DNA from: Myxococcales bacterium
GTDB taxonomy: Bacteria; Myxococcota_A; Polyangia; Polyangiales; Polyangiaceae
Direction of reading: 5' to 3'
NCBI GenBank assembly: GCA_016191785.1
Contig: JACPVJ010000052.1
Coordinates: 1-64,000, forward strand
Length of the DNA: 64,000 nucleotides
Of this stretch, positions 8,036-21,269 are shown in pieces. Under the pieces are notes generated by a model, which saw only the letters and a program-made list of their open reading frames with translations, ran no database searches and was not told where the DNA came from. The position numbers were made by a program, and so were the translations under genes. Position 1 is the stretch's first letter, and the number at the start of each line of letters is the position of its first letter.

Positions 8036-8422
8036 ATGCCCGTCCCCGTCACCGCGCTCTATGGCGCGCTCAACGCGATCTTGAACGTCGGCCTGGCCGC
8101 CAACGTGTCGCGAAACCGCGGCAAGCACAACGTGTCGCTCGGCAGCGGCCAGTCCAAAGAGATGGAGCTTGCCATGCGCGCGCACGGCAACAACGCGGAG
8201 TTCGTGCCGCTGGCCTTGGTGATGCTCCTCATCGCCGAGCTCTCGGGCGGAGCAAGCCTGTGGCTTCACGTCCTGGGCGGCACGCTCTTCGTCGGGCGCG
8301 TGCTGCACCCCATCGGGCTTCCGCTCAAGGCGCCGAACCCGCCGCGCTTCATCGGCACCGCGCTCACCTGGGTGATGATCGTGGCGACGGCGGTCTACTG
8401 TCTGGTGCTGCGCTACCGCTGA
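8036..8422 (+). CDS. MAPEG-family membrane protein
   Basis: A 128-residue, four-helix integral membrane protein of the MAPEG superfamily (membrane-associated eicosanoid/glutathione metabolism; bacterial YecN-like branch). The diagnostic segment is MRAHGNNAEFVPLALVMLL, which carries the glutathione-binding signature, preceded by an NVSRNRGKHNV loop. ATG 8036 is chosen over an upstream TTG because it begins directly before the first helix. Bacterial members are glutathione transferases or peroxidases by homology; the substrate is unknown. Confidence 0.88.
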   Translation: MPVPVTALYGALNAILNVGLAANVSRNRGKHNVSLGSGQSKEMELAMRAHGNNAEFVPLALVMLLIAELSGGASLWLHVLGGTLFVGRVLHPIGLPLKAPNPPRFIGTALTWVMIVATAVYCLVLRYR

Positions 8423-8478
8423 GTCTACAGGGCCCTTCCCGCCGGCGCCCGCGGCCCGTACTCTGCGTGGACCAGACG

Positions 8479-8955
8479 ATGCAGCTCGTGCCGGTCACTG
8501 CCCGCGCTCGCTCGCCGCTTCGCGCGGCATGGCTCCACGTCCTCGTGCCGCTCGCGGCCGGCGCCTGGGTCTACCTCGTGGCTCGTCCGGCGGGGCTTCG
8601 CGTCTTCGGCTGGGTCGAGGGCCTCGGGCTCGCGCAGAGCCTGGCGCGGGTGCGCGACGCGAGCCATCCGATCGCCGTTGGGTTGCCGGAGTGGCTCGTG
8701 TTCAGTTTGCCGCACGCGCTCTGGGTCTACGCCTTCGCGTGGCTCATCTCGGCCCTCTGGGACCACCGCGCCACGCGCGAGAGCGTGCACTGGCTGCTCG
8801 TCGCGCCGGCGCTGGGCGTCGGCTGGGAGCTGGGGCAGCGCGTGGGCGTCGTCCCCGGCACCTTCGATTGGCTCGATCTCGTGCTGGCCCTCGCGGCCAC
8901 CCTGCTCGCGCTGAAGCGCCCCCTCACTCCGCTCCTTCCGGTGAAAGCAAGGTGA
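8479..8955 (+). CDS. Small integral membrane protein, unknown
   Basis: A 158-residue hydrophobic protein with about four membrane segments (HVLVPLAAGAWVYLV; EWLVFSLPHALWVYAFAWLIS; HWLLVAPALGVGWELG; WLDLVLALAATLLALK). I do not recognise the family. It ends 5 bp before the next gene's ATG and its stop lies in that gene's ribosome site (AAGGTGA), so the two are likely co-transcribed. The start is ATG 8479, with a GTG 12 nt earlier possible. Confidence 0.65.
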   Translation: MQLVPVTARARSPLRAAWLHVLVPLAAGAWVYLVARPAGLRVFGWVEGLGLAQSLARVRDASHPIAVGLPEWLVFSLPHALWVYAFAWLISALWDHRATRESVHWLLVAPALGVGWELGQRVGVVPGTFDWLDLVLALAATLLALKRPLTPLLPVKAR

Positions 8956-8960
8956 CCCCC

Positions 8961-9734
8961 ATGCGTTCGACGACCCGACACTTCCTCTCGCTCGTGGTGA
9001 CGGGAGCGTTCGCTGCCCTGGCCCTCGGCACGTCGAAGCCCTCGCCCGAAGAAGCGAAGCGGCGGGCCGACGAGCAGGCGCAGCTTCGCGTGCTTCACGA
9101 CGAGTGGGTCAGGAAGGTCGGCCGCGGGTACGAGAAGATCTCGGGCATGGCCAGGGCCGGGATCGCGGCCAAAGCCTGCGACGGGCCCGCGATGCTGGCG
9201 CTCGCGAAAGAGTCGCACCAGCTCAGGCTCCCCACCGTCCATGGCCCCTACCTGGCCCGCTTCGCCTCCGCGAACAAGAGTGATTGGCAGGAGGACACGG
9301 GGAAGTGGGCTTTCCTCACCGACAGCACCTTCCGCGGGCACTTCGCCAAGCACGCCAGCGACCGCGACGCGTACGCGATCGACGGCACCGCCCGGTTCAT
9401 CAAGAACGACTGGCAGAAGAACCGCTTCTTGATCGTGCTCTGGCCCGACGACGAGAGGGCCAATCGCCTGCCGTCGATCGATGGGAAGAAGTCGTTCGAG
9501 TCGGGCAGCTTCAAGGGGTGGCTGGTGATGCTCGACTCGGTGGACGAGAGCGTCGTCTGCCAGCAGCCGCTCTCGGTCGACAGCAGCGAGAAGGTCACGT
9601 CCGGGCAGACCTTCAACAAGGACCCGCAGAAGGCGGTCGAGAAAGACTTCCAAGATCGCTTCGAAGCCCAGATCGAGGCGGCGCTTCCGCAGAAGGTGAA
9701 GAGCACGACCAACATGGGCTCGCTGCTGAAGTAG
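8961..9734 (+). CDS. Exported protein of unknown function
   Basis: A 257-residue protein with an N-terminal signal (FLSLVVTGAFAALALGTS). The charged, soluble body has about two Cys (KACDGPA, VVCQQPL) and a C-terminal amphipathic segment. No known family is recognised. It follows the membrane protein gene with a 5-bp gap, suggesting a two-gene operon, and is closed by a strong hairpin at 9737-9765. Confidence 0.62.
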   Translation: MRSTTRHFLSLVVTGAFAALALGTSKPSPEEAKRRADEQAQLRVLHDEWVRKVGRGYEKISGMARAGIAAKACDGPAMLALAKESHQLRLPTVHGPYLARFASANKSDWQEDTGKWAFLTDSTFRGHFAKHASDRDAYAIDGTARFIKNDWQKNRFLIVLWPDDERANRLPSIDGKKSFESGSFKGWLVMLDSVDESVVCQQPLSVDSSEKVTSGQTFNKDPQKAVEKDFQDRFEAQIEAALPQKVKSTTNMGSLLK

Positions 9735-9736
9735 GC

Positions 9737-9765
9737 GAAATTTCGGAGCCAGACTCCGAGATTTC
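9737..9765. terminator. Bidirectional hairpin terminator
   Basis: A 12-bp stem with one G-U wobble (9737-9748 with 9754-9765) closes a 5-nt loop. It begins 3 bp after the stop of the upstream gene and lies 26 bp from the stop of the convergent gene at 9791. The outer stem is A/T-rich (GAAAT/ATTTC), giving both directions a U-containing 3' arm. Confidence 0.7.
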
Positions 9766-9790
9766 AGAAGCCCGGCGCAGGAAGGTACCC

Positions 9791-10465
9791 TTATTCCAGC
9801 CGGATCGCTCCGCAGCCGCCGGACCACACGGTGCTCGTCGCTCGCCCGCCGACGACGTTCTCGCGTCGGAGCTGCACCGGCAGCTCGCTGGGTCGCCCTG
9901 CCGGGGCGACAGCGCGCCAGGGGATCGAGAGCGTGACCACCCACTCTTCGTCCTCTTGGGCCGTGGCATCGACGTCGCCGTCGACGGTGAAGGCGGCCTG
10001 GATCCCGAACGCACCGCAGTTGCTCTCGGCGCCAGAGCGGCAGCGCAGCTGGCGATCCGGGGACGCTTCGACGCTGAGGCCCGAACCGAAGTCGACGCGC
10101 ACTTCGTCGGTCGCGCGCAGGTCGTCGTCGGCCACGTAGAGCGCGAGGAACAGCGCGCCGTCGTCCCAGCTCGCGCGGGCCTCGGTATGTGGCACGGGCG
10201 CGGCGCGCCGGGGGTCGAGCCAGGTGTCGGTCGCCGGGGCCGCGTGCCACACCGGCTGATCGAGCTGGCCGTCGAGGGTCGGGGTGCCGCGCCTCGCGAG
10301 GAGCGTGGTTGGCACACATCGCGGCGGCGCCGCTGCGACGCTCGGCGTGGGGTGCGCGCCATCGGCCCCGGCGGCGGGGTCCTGGGTCACCTCGTGCCCG
10401 CGACAGGCCAGCGCCCCGGGGAGGGTCCAGAGGAGGGGAAGCACGAGTCGCGGCTCGAAGATCAC
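9791..10465 (-). CDS. CBM9-like (carbohydrate/heme-binding fold) lipoprotein
   Basis: A 224-residue predicted lipoprotein (PGALAC lipobox near residue 21). The rest resembles a family-9-type beta-sandwich: TPTLDGQLDQPVWHAAPATD, ARASWDDGALFLALYVADDD and WVVTLSIPWRAV. Such domains bind sugars in xylanases and occur alone in many envelope proteins. The start GTG 10465 overlaps the upstream phosphoesterase stop by 4 nt (GTGA), so the pair is translationally coupled and may act on the same extracellular substrate. Binding specificity cannot be inferred. Confidence 0.75.
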   Translation of the reverse strand: MIFEPRLVLPLLWTLPGALACRGHEVTQDPAAGADGAHPTPSVAAAPPRCVPTTLLARRGTPTLDGQLDQPVWHAAPATDTWLDPRRAAPVPHTEARASWDDGALFLALYVADDDLRATDEVRVDFGSGLSVEASPDRQLRCRSGAESNCGAFGIQAAFTVDGDVDATAQEDEEWVVTLSIPWRAVAPAGRPSELPVQLRRENVVGGRATSTVWSGGCGAIRLE

Positions 10466-11748
10466 GGGACCGTGAAGCTCCCGACCACTTTCATGGTCTT
10501 GTAGTCGTACTGGCGAACTTGGAATCCGCCGCCGGCGAGCTGGCGCACCGTGGCAAAGCCATGGTTGGCGGTCCCCGTCAGCGGCGCGCCCCCCACGCCT
10601 TCGATCAGCTGCCTGCCCGAGTGGAGGTACTTGTGGACGTGGCCCACCATCAAGAGGTTGTACTTGGCCTTGTCGAGCATCGGCGCCATGTCGGCGCTGC
10701 AGGGCGCGTCCGACCCCTTGGGCTGGTGCCGTGCGATGAACGTGTAGGTCGTCGGCTTTGCCAGCTCGGTCTCGAGCCAGCTCTTCTGAGCGCTGCTCCA
10801 GGCGTTGCACGCCACGATCAACAGCTTCGCGCTCCACTTGCCCCCGAGATCGCCGATCGGCACCTTGTAGTAGGGCTTGGTCTTGCCCAGCGGCTTCACC
10901 AGCCCGTCGAGGAACGCGTTGTAGCTGTGGTTGGTGGTCACGCCGGCGCAGTTGGAGTTGCCCCCGCCGCACTCGTGGTTGCCGAGCACCCCGAACACGG
11001 TGCCCTCGTAGTGAGCGCGCGCCGCCAGATAGAGCTTCATCTGCTTGGCGCCCTCCTTTCCGCTGGGGGTCGCGAACATGTAGTCGCCGGTGGCGACGAC
11101 GAATTGCGGCCGCGGGTTCATTCCTTGAATGTCGTCGTAGATCTTGGTGATGATGGCCGAGGGGTAGTGGGCGGTGTCGTTGTTGCCCGGCGGGCGGGTG
11201 TCCCCGACCACTGCGAAGTAGAGATCGTCGACCTTGCCTCCGTCGGGCCCCACGTGGGGCTCGGTCGTGCCTCCGTCGGGTTTCACCCCACCGTCGGGCT
11301 TCACCCCACCGTCCGGCGCGCTGGCGTCGGGCTCGTCGGGTCCGCCGTCATCCCCTCCGTCGGGCTCGGGCTCGACGCAGTCGCCGGCGACGATGTCGCA
11401 GCTGGTTCCGGGTGGGCAGGTGCCGCACCCGCTCTGCCCGCAGCTGCCGCTGTTCGGCACGCAGATCTCGACCTCGACGCCGTCTTCGGAGATGGTCGGC
11501 AGGCAGGTCTCGCCGTTCCCGCAGTGCGCGAGATCGCACAGCCGTCCGCAGTAGTCGCCGCCGGCGTATTGGGCACACACGGCTCCGGGGGCGCAATCCG
11601 ACGACTCCCCGCAGGGCGTGCAGATCACGCTGCTCTCGGCGTCGACCGCGGCGTCGATGCCCGCGTCCCGCGCGTCGACCTCGTCGCCGTTCGATTCCCC
11701 GCAGCCGGCGACGGTGAGGGCCAAGAGCAACGCCAGCCATCGAGTCAT
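10462..11748 (-). CDS. Calcineurin-like metallophosphoesterase lipoprotein
   Basis: A 428-residue lipoprotein. ATG 11748 starts a short signal with lipobox VAGC. A Cys-rich stretch (about residues 45-125) and a linker with repeated PDGGVK units follow, then a metallophosphoesterase domain. All the metal-binding blocks are visible: GDTRPP, ATGDYMF, GNHE, ARHQPKG and GHVHKY. It is predicted to hydrolyse phosphoesters at the cell surface or in the periplasm. It is coupled by a 4-nt overlap to the CBM9-like lipoprotein downstream. Substrate unknown. Confidence 0.85.
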   Translation of the reverse strand: MTRWLALLLALTVAGCGESNGDEVDARDAGIDAAVDAESSVICTPCGESSDCAPGAVCAQYAGGDYCGRLCDLAHCGNGETCLPTISEDGVEVEICVPNSGSCGQSGCGTCPPGTSCDIVAGDCVEPEPDGGDDGGPDEPDASAPDGGVKPDGGVKPDGGTTEPHVGPDGGKVDDLYFAVVGDTRPPGNNDTAHYPSAIITKIYDDIQGMNPRPQFVVATGDYMFATPSGKEGAKQMKLYLAARAHYEGTVFGVLGNHECGGGNSNCAGVTTNHSYNAFLDGLVKPLGKTKPYYKVPIGDLGGKWSAKLLIVACNAWSSAQKSWLETELAKPTTYTFIARHQPKGSDAPCSADMAPMLDKAKYNLLMVGHVHKYLHSGRQLIEGVGGAPLTGTANHGFATVRQLAGGGFQVRQYDYKTMKVVGSFTVP

Positions 11749-11918
11749 CGGCTCCGGTTCAGCAAGGCCCATGCCGGCGGCGCTCTCGCGCGCCGAACCG
11801 ACGGGTTTCGCTCGAAACACCTCCAAGCCGCGCAGAGGGCGCGACCCGACTCGCGGCGCGACGCGCGCTCGTCAACCGCTCACGCCAACCGCGGGTTGGC
11901 ACGTCGCTCCGCGCGGCC

Positions 11919-13199
<1,281 letters not shown>

Positions 13200-13250
13200 G
13201 CGCCGGGTCGTGCCACGGCGTCTCCGCGGGCGCCATGACGGGGCGCAGCG

Positions 13251-13766
13251 CTACTTCTGCGTCAGCTGGCGGGTGAGCGCGGCCACGTCGGTGAGCGACC
13301 ACACCTCCGCGATCTTCCCACCCTGCACCCGATAGACGGCGAAGTTGGCGGCCTTCACCTTCTTGCCCGTGGGCTTGATGCCGGCAAACTCGCCCCGGTG
13401 CGTGCCTTCGAGGGTGACGCGGGCGGCGAGCCTGTCCTTGTCGCGGATCACCTCGTCCACCGTGAGCTTCACGTCGGGGAACGCGGCGATCAGATTCTTG
13501 GCCAGGTCCTTCAAGTACGCGGTGCCTTCGCCGCCGTCGGCATCGGGCGCGACGCTGTGGATCTTCACGCTCGGCGAGAAGAAGCGGTCCACCGCCTCGG
13601 GGTCGTGCTTGTTGTAGACCGCGTCGATGTACGCCGTGTAGTCGAAGCTCTCGGTCGGCGGTGCGCCCGTGGACTGCCCGTCGGCGACCTGTGGCAGGGG
13701 CTTGCAGCCCGCGGAGACCCCCAGCACAGCGAGCGACAGGGCCGCGAAGAGACCGGCGCGAGCCAT
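13251..13766 (-). CDS. SnoaL/NTF2-like lipoprotein
   Basis: A 171-residue protein with a lipoprotein signal ([10 protein letters not shown]) and a SnoaL-like alpha+beta barrel. The helix [23 protein letters not shown] opens the fold, and the strands [22 protein letters not shown] and [20 protein letters not shown] are typical. Members range from cyclases to ligand-binding proteins, so no reaction is claimed. ATG 13766 begins the signal peptide. It is divergent from aconitase (85 bp between starts). Confidence 0.82.
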   Translation of the reverse strand: MARAGLFAALSLAVLGVSAGCKPLPQVADGQSTGAPPTESFDYTAYIDAVYNKHDPEAVDRFFSPSVKIHSVAPDADGGEGTAYLKDLAKNLIAAFPDVKLTVDEVIRDKDRLAARVTLEGTHRGEFAGIKPTGKKVKAANFAVYRVQGGKIAEVWSLTDVAALTRQLTQK

Positions 13767-13851
13767 CGTGCCCGAGACGGTCGCACGACTCGCCGGGTGG
13801 CGGCAACCGTCGCTCTTGCGCCGCCCGAACCATCGCGGTACTCGGCCCGCC

Positions 13852-16560
<2,709 letters not shown>

Positions 16561-16622
16561 TCTGAAGGGCGCGGCGGGGCTGGCCGGGGCGCGGGCAAAC
16601 GTGCCAGGCTGAAGGAAGCGGC

Positions 16623-18824
16623 GTGCAGAGGCTCTCTCCCCGGGTTTTCGTCTGGTTCGAAGAGGTGACCGCTCGCCGCGGAATCACCCTCGACGAGCTG
16701 TGTGAAGGCACCGGTCTCGGTCCTGACTCGATCCGCAGCCGCGCCGTCGGGCCCACCTGGGAACAGTTCGCCCACTTGAACGAGCGCTTCGGTGAGGTGG
16801 CTGGCGTCGAGCAGCTGCGCATCGCTGGGCGCGAGACCTTCGACGGCCAGTTCCTGGCGCCCCTGATCAAGCTCGGCGCGCTCTTGCTCGGTCCGGGCCG
16901 TCTCTACGAGTTGCCCATCCGCGGGCTCGGCGCCCGGATCTTCCCGGGGCTCGAGCGCCGGGTGACGCGCCTCGACGATCGCAGCGTCGAGGTGGAGCTA
17001 GCGGTCGCCGCGTGCGAGCGCTCCCTCGAGAGTTGGTTTCAGGTGGTGCTCGGCGCCTTCGAGTCCATGCCGGTGATCTTGGGGCTCGAGCGCGCGGCGG
17101 CAACCTGGGAGATCGGTCCAAGCCGCGCCACGTACCGCTTCGTGGTGCCGCGCGCCCGCTGGTCCGCCCGCGTGCGCGGCTTCCGGCGGCTCGGCCAGGC
17201 CGTGACGCTGGTCGACGATCTGATCGCGCGCGAGGACGAGGTGCGCGTGCTCGCCGAAGATCGCGCGCGGAAGGTGGAAGAGGCCGAGCACGCGGAGCAC
17301 CTGTTCCGGACCGTGGTGCAGTCCATCTCCGAGGTCGTCGCCATCTTGAATCCCGATGGGACGACGCGCTTCATGTCGGAAGCCATCGAACCGTTGCTGG
17401 GCGCGCCGGCCGCAGGCCTGGTGGGCGCGCCGCTGTTCGACCAGCTCTTGCCCGAAGACGCGGCGGCCTCGCGGAGGGTGTTCGAAGAGCTGGCCAAGGC
17501 GCCCTACGCAGCTCGGGCCTGGACCGCGCGCGCACGGTCCGCGTCAGGCGAGCTCAAGACGCTGGAGATCACCGCGAAGAACCTGGTGGACGACCCACAG
17601 GTGCGGGGCTTTCTCTGTGTCGCGCGCGACGTGACCCAGCGGCGCGAGCTGGAAGAGCAGCTGCATCACGCCCAACGCCTCGAGAGCGTCGGGCGGCTGG
17701 CGGGCGGCGTCGCGCACGACTTCAACAACATCTTGGCGGCCGTGATGGCGCACGCCGAGCTGGCGCGTCAGGGCCTGGCACCGGGCGACATGGCCCGTGA
17801 GGACATCGCCGCCATCGAGAGCGCTGCGCGCCGCGCCGCAGAGCTCACCCAGCAATTGCTGATCTTCGCGCGAAAGCAGGTGATCCAGCCGTCGGTCATC
17901 GACCTGAACAGCTTGCTCACCTCGATGCGCCGCCTGCTCGAGCGGGTGCTCGGCGACGACGTCGAGCTCGTGACGACCTTCGAGGGCCCGCTTTGGGCGG
18001 TGGAGGCCGACGTGGGCCAGATCGAACAGGTGGTGATGAACCTGGCGATCAACGCCCGCGACGCCATGCCCGCCGGTGGCCGGCTGGTGCTCGCGACGGC
18101 GAACGTGACCATCGACGGGTCAGCCGCGGGCCAGCGCGGGCTCTCGCAGGGGCAGTACGTGCGGCTCTCGGTGATCGATGACGGCGAGGGAATGGACGAA
18201 GCCACTCGTGAGCGGATCTTCGAGCCGTTCTTCACCACCAAAGAGGTCGGCAAGGGCACGGGCCTCGGGCTCGCGACGGTGTACGGCGTGGTCTCGAAGT
18301 TCGGCGGCCACATCGCCGTTCAGAGCACGCCCGGCGCGGGCACCTCGTTCGAGATCCTCTTGCCGCGCACGCACAAGGCAGCGACCGCCGCCCCGCTCGC
18401 CGGCACCAAAGCGAATCGGGGCCAGGGCGAGACCGTGCTGGTGGTGGAAGATCACGACACGCTCCGCCGTGTGGTCGTCCGCTCTCTGACCGACAATGGG
18501 TACCACGTCCTCGGAGCCTCGAACCCGCGCCAGGCGCTGGCCGCCAGCGACGCACACGCCGGCCCGATCCACCTGCTCTTGACCGACGTGGTGATGCCCG
18601 AGATGACCGGCAAGGCGCTGGCCGAGAAGCTGCTCGCGCTCCGCCCCGAGGTCCAGGTGATCTACATGTCGGGGTACACCGAAGAGACCGTCTTGCACCA
18701 GGGCATGCCCGACGACGGCGTCCACTTTCTGCCGAAGCCCTTCACGCCCAGCGTGCTCTTGGCCAAGCTCCGCGAAGTGCTCGAGGCCCCTGCCGCGCTC
18801 CGGGGCAAGCACGTGCTGCACTGA
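16623..18824 (+). CDS. PAS-containing hybrid histidine kinase
   Basis: A 733-residue cytoplasmic sensor kinase with no membrane segment. Residues 1-215 form an N-terminal domain I do not recognise, rich in paired helices ([12 protein letters not shown]... [12 protein letters not shown]). A PAS domain spans about 225-345. HisKA has the phospho-acceptor H365 ([16 protein letters not shown]). HATPase_c has [18 protein letters not shown] and [11 protein letters not shown]-terminal receiver domain (about 607-722) carries the phospho-Asp near 657 ([12 protein letters not shown]) and KPF. The start is GTG 16623. No response regulator gene is adjacent, so the output partner is encoded elsewhere. The signal may be cytoplasmic and sensed through the novel N-terminus or PAS. 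Confidence 0.92.
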   Translation: MQRLSPRVFVWFEEVTARRGITLDELCEGTGLGPDSIRSRAVGPTWEQFAHLNERFGEVAGVEQLRIAGRETFDGQFLAPLIKLGALLLGPGRLYELPIRGLGARIFPGLERRVTRLDDRSVEVELAVAACERSLESWFQVVLGAFESMPVILGLERAAATWEIGPSRATYRFVVPRARWSARVRGFRRLGQAVTLVDDLIAREDEVRVLAEDRARKVEEAEHAEHLFRTVVQSISEVVAILNPDGTTRFMSEAIEPLLGAPAAGLVGAPLFDQLLPEDAAASRRVFEELAKAPYAARAWTARARSASGELKTLEITAKNLVDDPQVRGFLCVARDVTQRRELEEQLHHAQRLESVGRLAGGVAHDFNNILAAVMAHAELARQGLAPGDMAREDIAAIESAARRAAELTQQLLIFARKQVIQPSVIDLNSLLTSMRRLLERVLGDDVELVTTFEGPLWAVEADVGQIEQVVMNLAINARDAMPAGGRLVLATANVTIDGSAAGQRGLSQGQYVRLSVIDDGEGMDEATRERIFEPFFTTKEVGKGTGLGLATVYGVVSKFGGHIAVQSTPGAGTSFEILLPRTHKAATAAPLAGTKANRGQGETVLVVEDHDTLRRVVVRSLTDNGYHVLGASNPRQALAASDAHAGPIHLLLTDVVMPEMTGKALAEKLLALRPEVQVIYMSGYTEETVLHQGMPDDGVHFLPKPFTPSVLLAKLREVLEAPAALRGKHVLH

Positions 18825-18853
18825 GGCGCCGAGCCGCCCTGCGCAAGTTCGCT

Positions 18854-18890
18854 GGCCGGCACCGCGTTGCCGACCACCGAAATGCCGGCC
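18854..18890. terminator. Possible terminator hairpin between convergent genes
   Basis: An 8-bp perfect inverted repeat (GGCCGGCA at 18854-18861, TGCCGGCC at 18883-18890) with a 21-nt loop lies in the 73-bp gap between the convergent kinase and protease genes. There is no T-tract, so assignment is tentative. Confidence 0.4.
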
Positions 18891-18897
18891 GTCGAGA

Positions 18898-20364
18898 CTA
18901 ACCCTCGAACCTCAACCGGAGCACCCACGCCTGCCACTGCCTCTGGAAGCGCTTCATGTCACGCTCGCCCAGCGCGGCCGCGAGCGTCGAGAAACCACTC
19001 GGGTCCCGCGAGTGCGCGGCGACGAAGTTCCGGTAGTAGCTCCGCAAGAGGTCGCGCTCTTGCAGGTAGTAGAGCAAGTAGCGCGCCGCTGCGTAGTGCA
19101 CGCCGGTCTCGTCGGCGTAGAACTCGGCGTCGGTGGTCCCGGTCAGCGCCTCGAACGCCGGCACGCGCCCCTGCTCGATGGCTCGCTGCAAGCCCCGCAA
19201 GCGCCAGTTGGTCAGGCCCACGATGTGACCGTCGCGCTCGGCGCTCTGCTCGAAGAGCGAGCCCAGCCCCTCGTTGAACCAGGCCGGGCAGCCTGGGAAG
19301 TTCGCCTCGATGTACGGGTGGACGATCTCGTGGACCAGGGTGCCGCCGCCGGTGGCGATGTTCATCACCAGGGCGCCGTGCTGCCGGGTGTAGAAGCCGT
19401 ACGGCGTGCTCGGCGCAGAGCCGGTGAGGGAGCGCGTCACCTTTCCGTAGCTCTCGGCGTCGCCCAGCAGCCACACGTCCAAGATGCGGAGCGGGGGCCG
19501 CGCGAAGAAGTCCGAGGTCAGGTGGCGAACCGACCAGCGGACCGTCTGCTCGGCGCTGCGCTTGACCGCCGCCGGGCCGCCGTCGCCCACCACCACGAAG
19601 GGCGGCTCGACCACGACCGACATTTCCCGGGGCAGGCCCTCGCGCAACCTCATCACGTGCTGCGCGAAGTCTGCCGGGCGAAACCCCGCCGCGGGCGGCG
19701 GCACGGCCACCGTCGCCGGCTCGAGCGCCAGGCGAATCACCGTCCAGCGCTCGGTCTCGTAGCGCAGCGGCCAGAGCGACAGGAACCGAGCGCGGGGCAT
19801 GCTGCGGTAGGCCCCGTCGTCCTCTGCGGGCTCGTGGTACACGACCTCGTCTTTCTCCGCGTCGTAGCCCAACACCAACCGGAAGTGCTCGGTGGTGTCC
19901 GGGCGCTCGTCGAAACGCATGCACACGATGCACGGCACGCCGCGCTTCAGATCGGCGTGCAGCTCGGCGAACAGCCGGCCCAGCTCGTCCGCGGCGGCCG
20001 AGGCGCGGACGTGATGCCAGGCCTTGCCCGGGCGAAAGCCCAAGCGCGCGAGTGCCACCTCGAGCTCACGAGTGGTCACCCCCATGCCGCGCGCCGGGTC
20101 CATGCCCGAAGCGTCGAACACTGCGTCTTGGTCCGAGCGCTGGCCGAGCGCACCGAGCCACGAGGCGGTCACGGCCTCGCCGCAGAAGTCGGGCTTCTGG
20201 CGCACGAAGGGCACGTGGCGGATCAGGACGCTGGGCAAGGGCGCCTTGGGCGGGACGGGCACGGGATCCCAGGCTCGACCCCGGCCCGGCGCACGCCGCT
20301 CGCAGGCCTGGCTGATCAGCGCCGACGCGGCGGCGGCCACGAAGGTTCGACGGGGGAGCTTCAT
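18898..20364 (-). CDS. Tat-type lipoprotein with papain-like and gluzincin-like protease domains
   Basis: A 488-residue exported protein. The N-terminus KLPRRTFVAAAASALISQAC combines a twin-Arg pair with a lipobox Cys at 21. Residues about 48-200 resemble a C39-like papain-fold peptidase: C61 in QKPDFCGEAVTASWLG, H160 in TTEHFRLVLGYD, and an Asp at 168. Residues about 260-480 form a zinc-metallopeptidase (MA-like) domain with HEIVH at 345-349 and the third-ligand Glu E365 in AWFNEGLGSLFE. Two complete-looking catalytic sites of different classes in one chain are unusual. The start is ATG 20364. No partner gene is evident. Confidence 0.8.
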   Translation of the reverse strand: MKLPRRTFVAAAASALISQACERRAPGRGRAWDPVPVPPKAPLPSVLIRHVPFVRQKPDFCGEAVTASWLGALGQRSDQDAVFDASGMDPARGMGVTTRELEVALARLGFRPGKAWHHVRASAAADELGRLFAELHADLKRGVPCIVCMRFDERPDTTEHFRLVLGYDAEKDEVVYHEPAEDDGAYRSMPRARFLSLWPLRYETERWTVIRLALEPATVAVPPPAAGFRPADFAQHVMRLREGLPREMSVVVEPPFVVVGDGGPAAVKRSAEQTVRWSVRHLTSDFFARPPLRILDVWLLGDAESYGKVTRSLTGSAPSTPYGFYTRQHGALVMNIATGGGTLVHEIVHPYIEANFPGCPAWFNEGLGSLFEQSAERDGHIVGLTNWRLRGLQRAIEQGRVPAFEALTGTTDAEFYADETGVHYAAARYLLYYLQERDLLRSYYRNFVAAHSRDPSGFSTLAAALGERDMKRFQRQWQAWVLRLRFEG

Positions 20365-20569
20365 CTCGGCTTGGACCGGTTCGGGGGTAGAGGCCTTGGC
20401 CAGCTGACCTCGCGCGCGACCCGCATTGTGTGACGGCGCGCGTGAGATCGACCCCCGCACGAACAAGGGGCCATCGGCCCGCGGGTCGAGGCAGGTAGGG
20501 CAAAGGCGCACACGCGGCGATTTGCCTGACGAAAGCCAGGTGGGGCTACTATCGGGCCTGAGGCCCGCG

Positions 20570-21175
20570 ATGACGAAACTTCCCCGGCTGCTGATCCCCT
20601 TCCTGCTCACGCTGCTCGTCTCGACCGTGGCGTCCGCCCAGATCAAGCGGCCGGGCGCCCACCCGAAGTACACGGTCGAGATCGAGCCTCACCTGGTGCT
20701 CGACTGGGGCAACCACGACGGGCCCGGGGACGACGAGGGCATCGGTGTGGGGCTCCGGGCCACGATCCCCTTTTTGGACAACGGACCGATCCCCAAGATC
20801 AACAACAACATGGGGATCGGCTTCGGCCTCGATTGGGCCCACAACGGGGATGCCTGTGATGGCTGGCGGTTCAACAAGAAGTGGTACGACGACGAGTGCA
20901 CGGTGGACGTCTTCATGGCGCCCGTGGTCGTCCAGTGGAACTTCTTCTTGACGCCGATCATCAGCGTGTTCGGCGAGGGCGGCCTCCAGATCGAACGGTC
21001 CCACTGGGAGTGGGAGAACTGCGACTGGGGTAATGACTGCGACGGCAGCGATACAGACGTCGAGCCGGTCTTCTGGGCCGGTGGGCGGTTCCTCTTCGGA
21101 GCGGGCAGCAACGTCGGGGGCGTGGTCCGGCTCGGCTGGCCGTACATCTCGCTCGGCGTGGGCATCCTGCTCTGA
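20570..21175 (+). CDS. Predicted outer-membrane beta-barrel protein
   Basis: A 201-residue protein with a Sec signal (LLIPFLLTLLVSTVASAQ). Alternating amphipathic strands follow (KYTVEIEPHLVLDWG, GIGVGLRATIPF, VFMAPVVVQWNFFL, VGGVVRLGWPYISLGVGILL), ending on a hydrophobic strand as outer-membrane barrels do. An acidic Asp/Asn-rich loop (CDWGNDCDGSDTD) could bind calcium. ATG 20570 is chosen for the signal peptide. No specific family is recognised. Confidence 0.68.
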   Translation: MTKLPRLLIPFLLTLLVSTVASAQIKRPGAHPKYTVEIEPHLVLDWGNHDGPGDDEGIGVGLRATIPFLDNGPIPKINNNMGIGFGLDWAHNGDACDGWRFNKKWYDDECTVDVFMAPVVVQWNFFLTPIISVFGEGGLQIERSHWEWENCDWGNDCDGSDTDVEPVFWAGGRFLFGAGSNVGGVVRLGWPYISLGVGILL

Positions 21176-21269
21176 GCCCCACCCCTGAATACATCCGCGC
21201 CCCCTCGCATCTAGTCTCGCCGAGCTGAAGCTGACGCGGCGAAGGGTCGCGTACCGCTCGGGGTATTCC

